The translations under genes and the position numbers were made by a program. The notes under the pieces were generated by a model. That model saw only the letters and a list, made by a program, of their open reading frames with translations. It searched no databases and had not been told where the DNA came from. DNA of 64,000 nucleotides from Verrucomicrobiota bacterium (GTDB taxonomy: Bacteria > Verrucomicrobiota > Verrucomicrobiia > Verrucomicrobiales > Akkermansiaceae): NCBI GenBank assembly GCA_030835305.1, contig JAURPJ010000057.1, positions 29,785 through 93,784 on the forward strand. Direction: 5' to 3'. This document shows, one piece after another, positions 63,650 through 64,000 of the stretch (position 1 is the first letter of the stretch; every line of letters starts with the position of its first letter).

Positions 63650-64000
63650 AAAACTTATGTTGAGGGTTTTGATCTCGTTGGGGCTTACCAAAATTCTTCG
63701 AACTCAGAACTGTGCCCAGTCATTAATGTCGAGCTATATGCTGATTCAGAGGGAAAGATAAAATGGAACTAGACTGAAAAGATACGAATTTACGAGAATA
63801 AACTTCAGATAAATATAAAGGATAAACCATTCTCGAACCACACAGTATACATCAAAGGAGTGACAGAGGCTGGAAGTGGAGGTGGCTAAATTCCATTTGA
63901 AATAACTGTCACTAATTCATCGAGCTCGAACAGCACTGATGTTTGCAATTGTACTTCAAGCAAGAATGATACTTCAGCTGTAAATGAAACTACTCCAGCA
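63641..64000 (+). CDS. foreign-looking partial ORF, readable with the ciliate nuclear code (TAA/TAG as Gln)
   Basis: One frame from 63641 to the window end gives 120 codons of coherent protein interrupted only by TAG (63770) and TAA (63887), with no TGA. Translated with TAR as Gln it reads as a beta-rich extracellular protein (V-I-N-V-E-L-Y-A-D-S-E-G-K, T-V-Y-I-K-G-V-T-E-A-G) followed by an Asn/Ser/Thr tail dense in N-x-S/T sequons. The DNA is clearly more AT-rich than the rest of the window and codon use differs. No bacterial family is recognised. Likely a chimeric join to ciliate DNA in the assembly; a decayed bacterial gene is the alternative. The 5' limit is uncertain because the join may fall inside the repeat. 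Confidence 0.45.

Noticed and set aside
63497..63691. 64-codon - strand ORF spanning the inverted repeat
   Set aside because: It crosses both repeat arms, has no recognisable content or ribosome site, and exists because the repeat is open in both directions.
1..64000. CRISPR arrays, tRNA/rRNA genes, insertion sequences, prophage
   Set aside because: Intergenic gaps were read for repeats and cloverleaf-like patterns and coding regions for transposase or phage families; none was recognised, though faint tRNAs could be missed by eye.

Overview
The window reads as a chromosomal contig of a heterotrophic, probably marine, Verrucomicrobiota (PVC superphylum) bacterium. The evidence is the set of PVC-expanded families: DUF1549/DUF1553, DUF1501, DUF1592/DUF1588 and DUF1552 proteins, a TIGR02603-type cytochrome on a beta-propeller, a XylR-type regulator, several secreted sulfatases, CotH/lamin-tail surface proteins and amidohydrolase-2 enzymes. 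No rRNA, tRNA, CRISPR array, insertion sequence or prophage was recognised. This may be a metagenome assembly, because the last ~350 bp look foreign.

Layout. 1-4.75 kb: a 5'-truncated propeller protein, a propeller-cytochrome and a secreted amidohydrolase, all on +. 4.76-12.4 kb: a tight four-gene - strand operon (DUF1549/1553, DUF1501, DUF1592/1588, DUF1552), with a XylR-type regulator upstream and a divergent secreted SASA esterase (12.5-15.1 kb). 15.2-23.6 kb: a secreted tripeptidyl-peptidase-II-like protease, a phosphoesterase-LamG membrane fusion and an amidohydrolase-alpha/beta-hydrolase fusion. 23.7-29.2 kb: a TPR-redoxin protein and two sulfatases. 29.3-37.4 kb: a coiled-coil OmpA protein, aldose epimerase, a DUF3472 protein, an ArsC-like selenoprotein, a BBE-type oxidase, a Cys-rich HMA protein and an esterase. 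37.7-42.3 kb: a second DUF1592/DUF1552 operon with an SGNH-like gene. 42.6-50.7 kb: a giant CotH/lamin-tail protein flanked by three decayed genes (esterase, alcohol dehydrogenase, YpfJ-type protease). 51-56 kb: a peroxiredoxin selenoprotein, a prenyl diphosphate synthase, an apparently circularly permuted photolyase relative and an ABC exporter. 56.1-61.7 kb: an operon of sulfatase, fused TctC-TctB, TctA and sulfatase. 61.8-63.2 kb: a KamA-type radical SAM enzyme. 63.5-64 kb: a 33-bp inverted repeat followed by AT-rich sequence that reads as a eukaryotic, ciliate-code protein.

Most genes fit a polysaccharide/organosulfate-degrading lifestyle: secreted sulfatases, esterases, amidohydrolases and sugar-enzyme relatives, PVC multi-domain cytochrome systems at the cell surface, and a tripartite tricarboxylate transporter embedded between sulfatases. 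The strongest unexpected signals are two genes with an in-frame TGA exactly at the catalytic cysteine (ArsC-like and peroxiredoxin), which indicate that this organism inserts selenocysteine, and the foreign segment at the right end.
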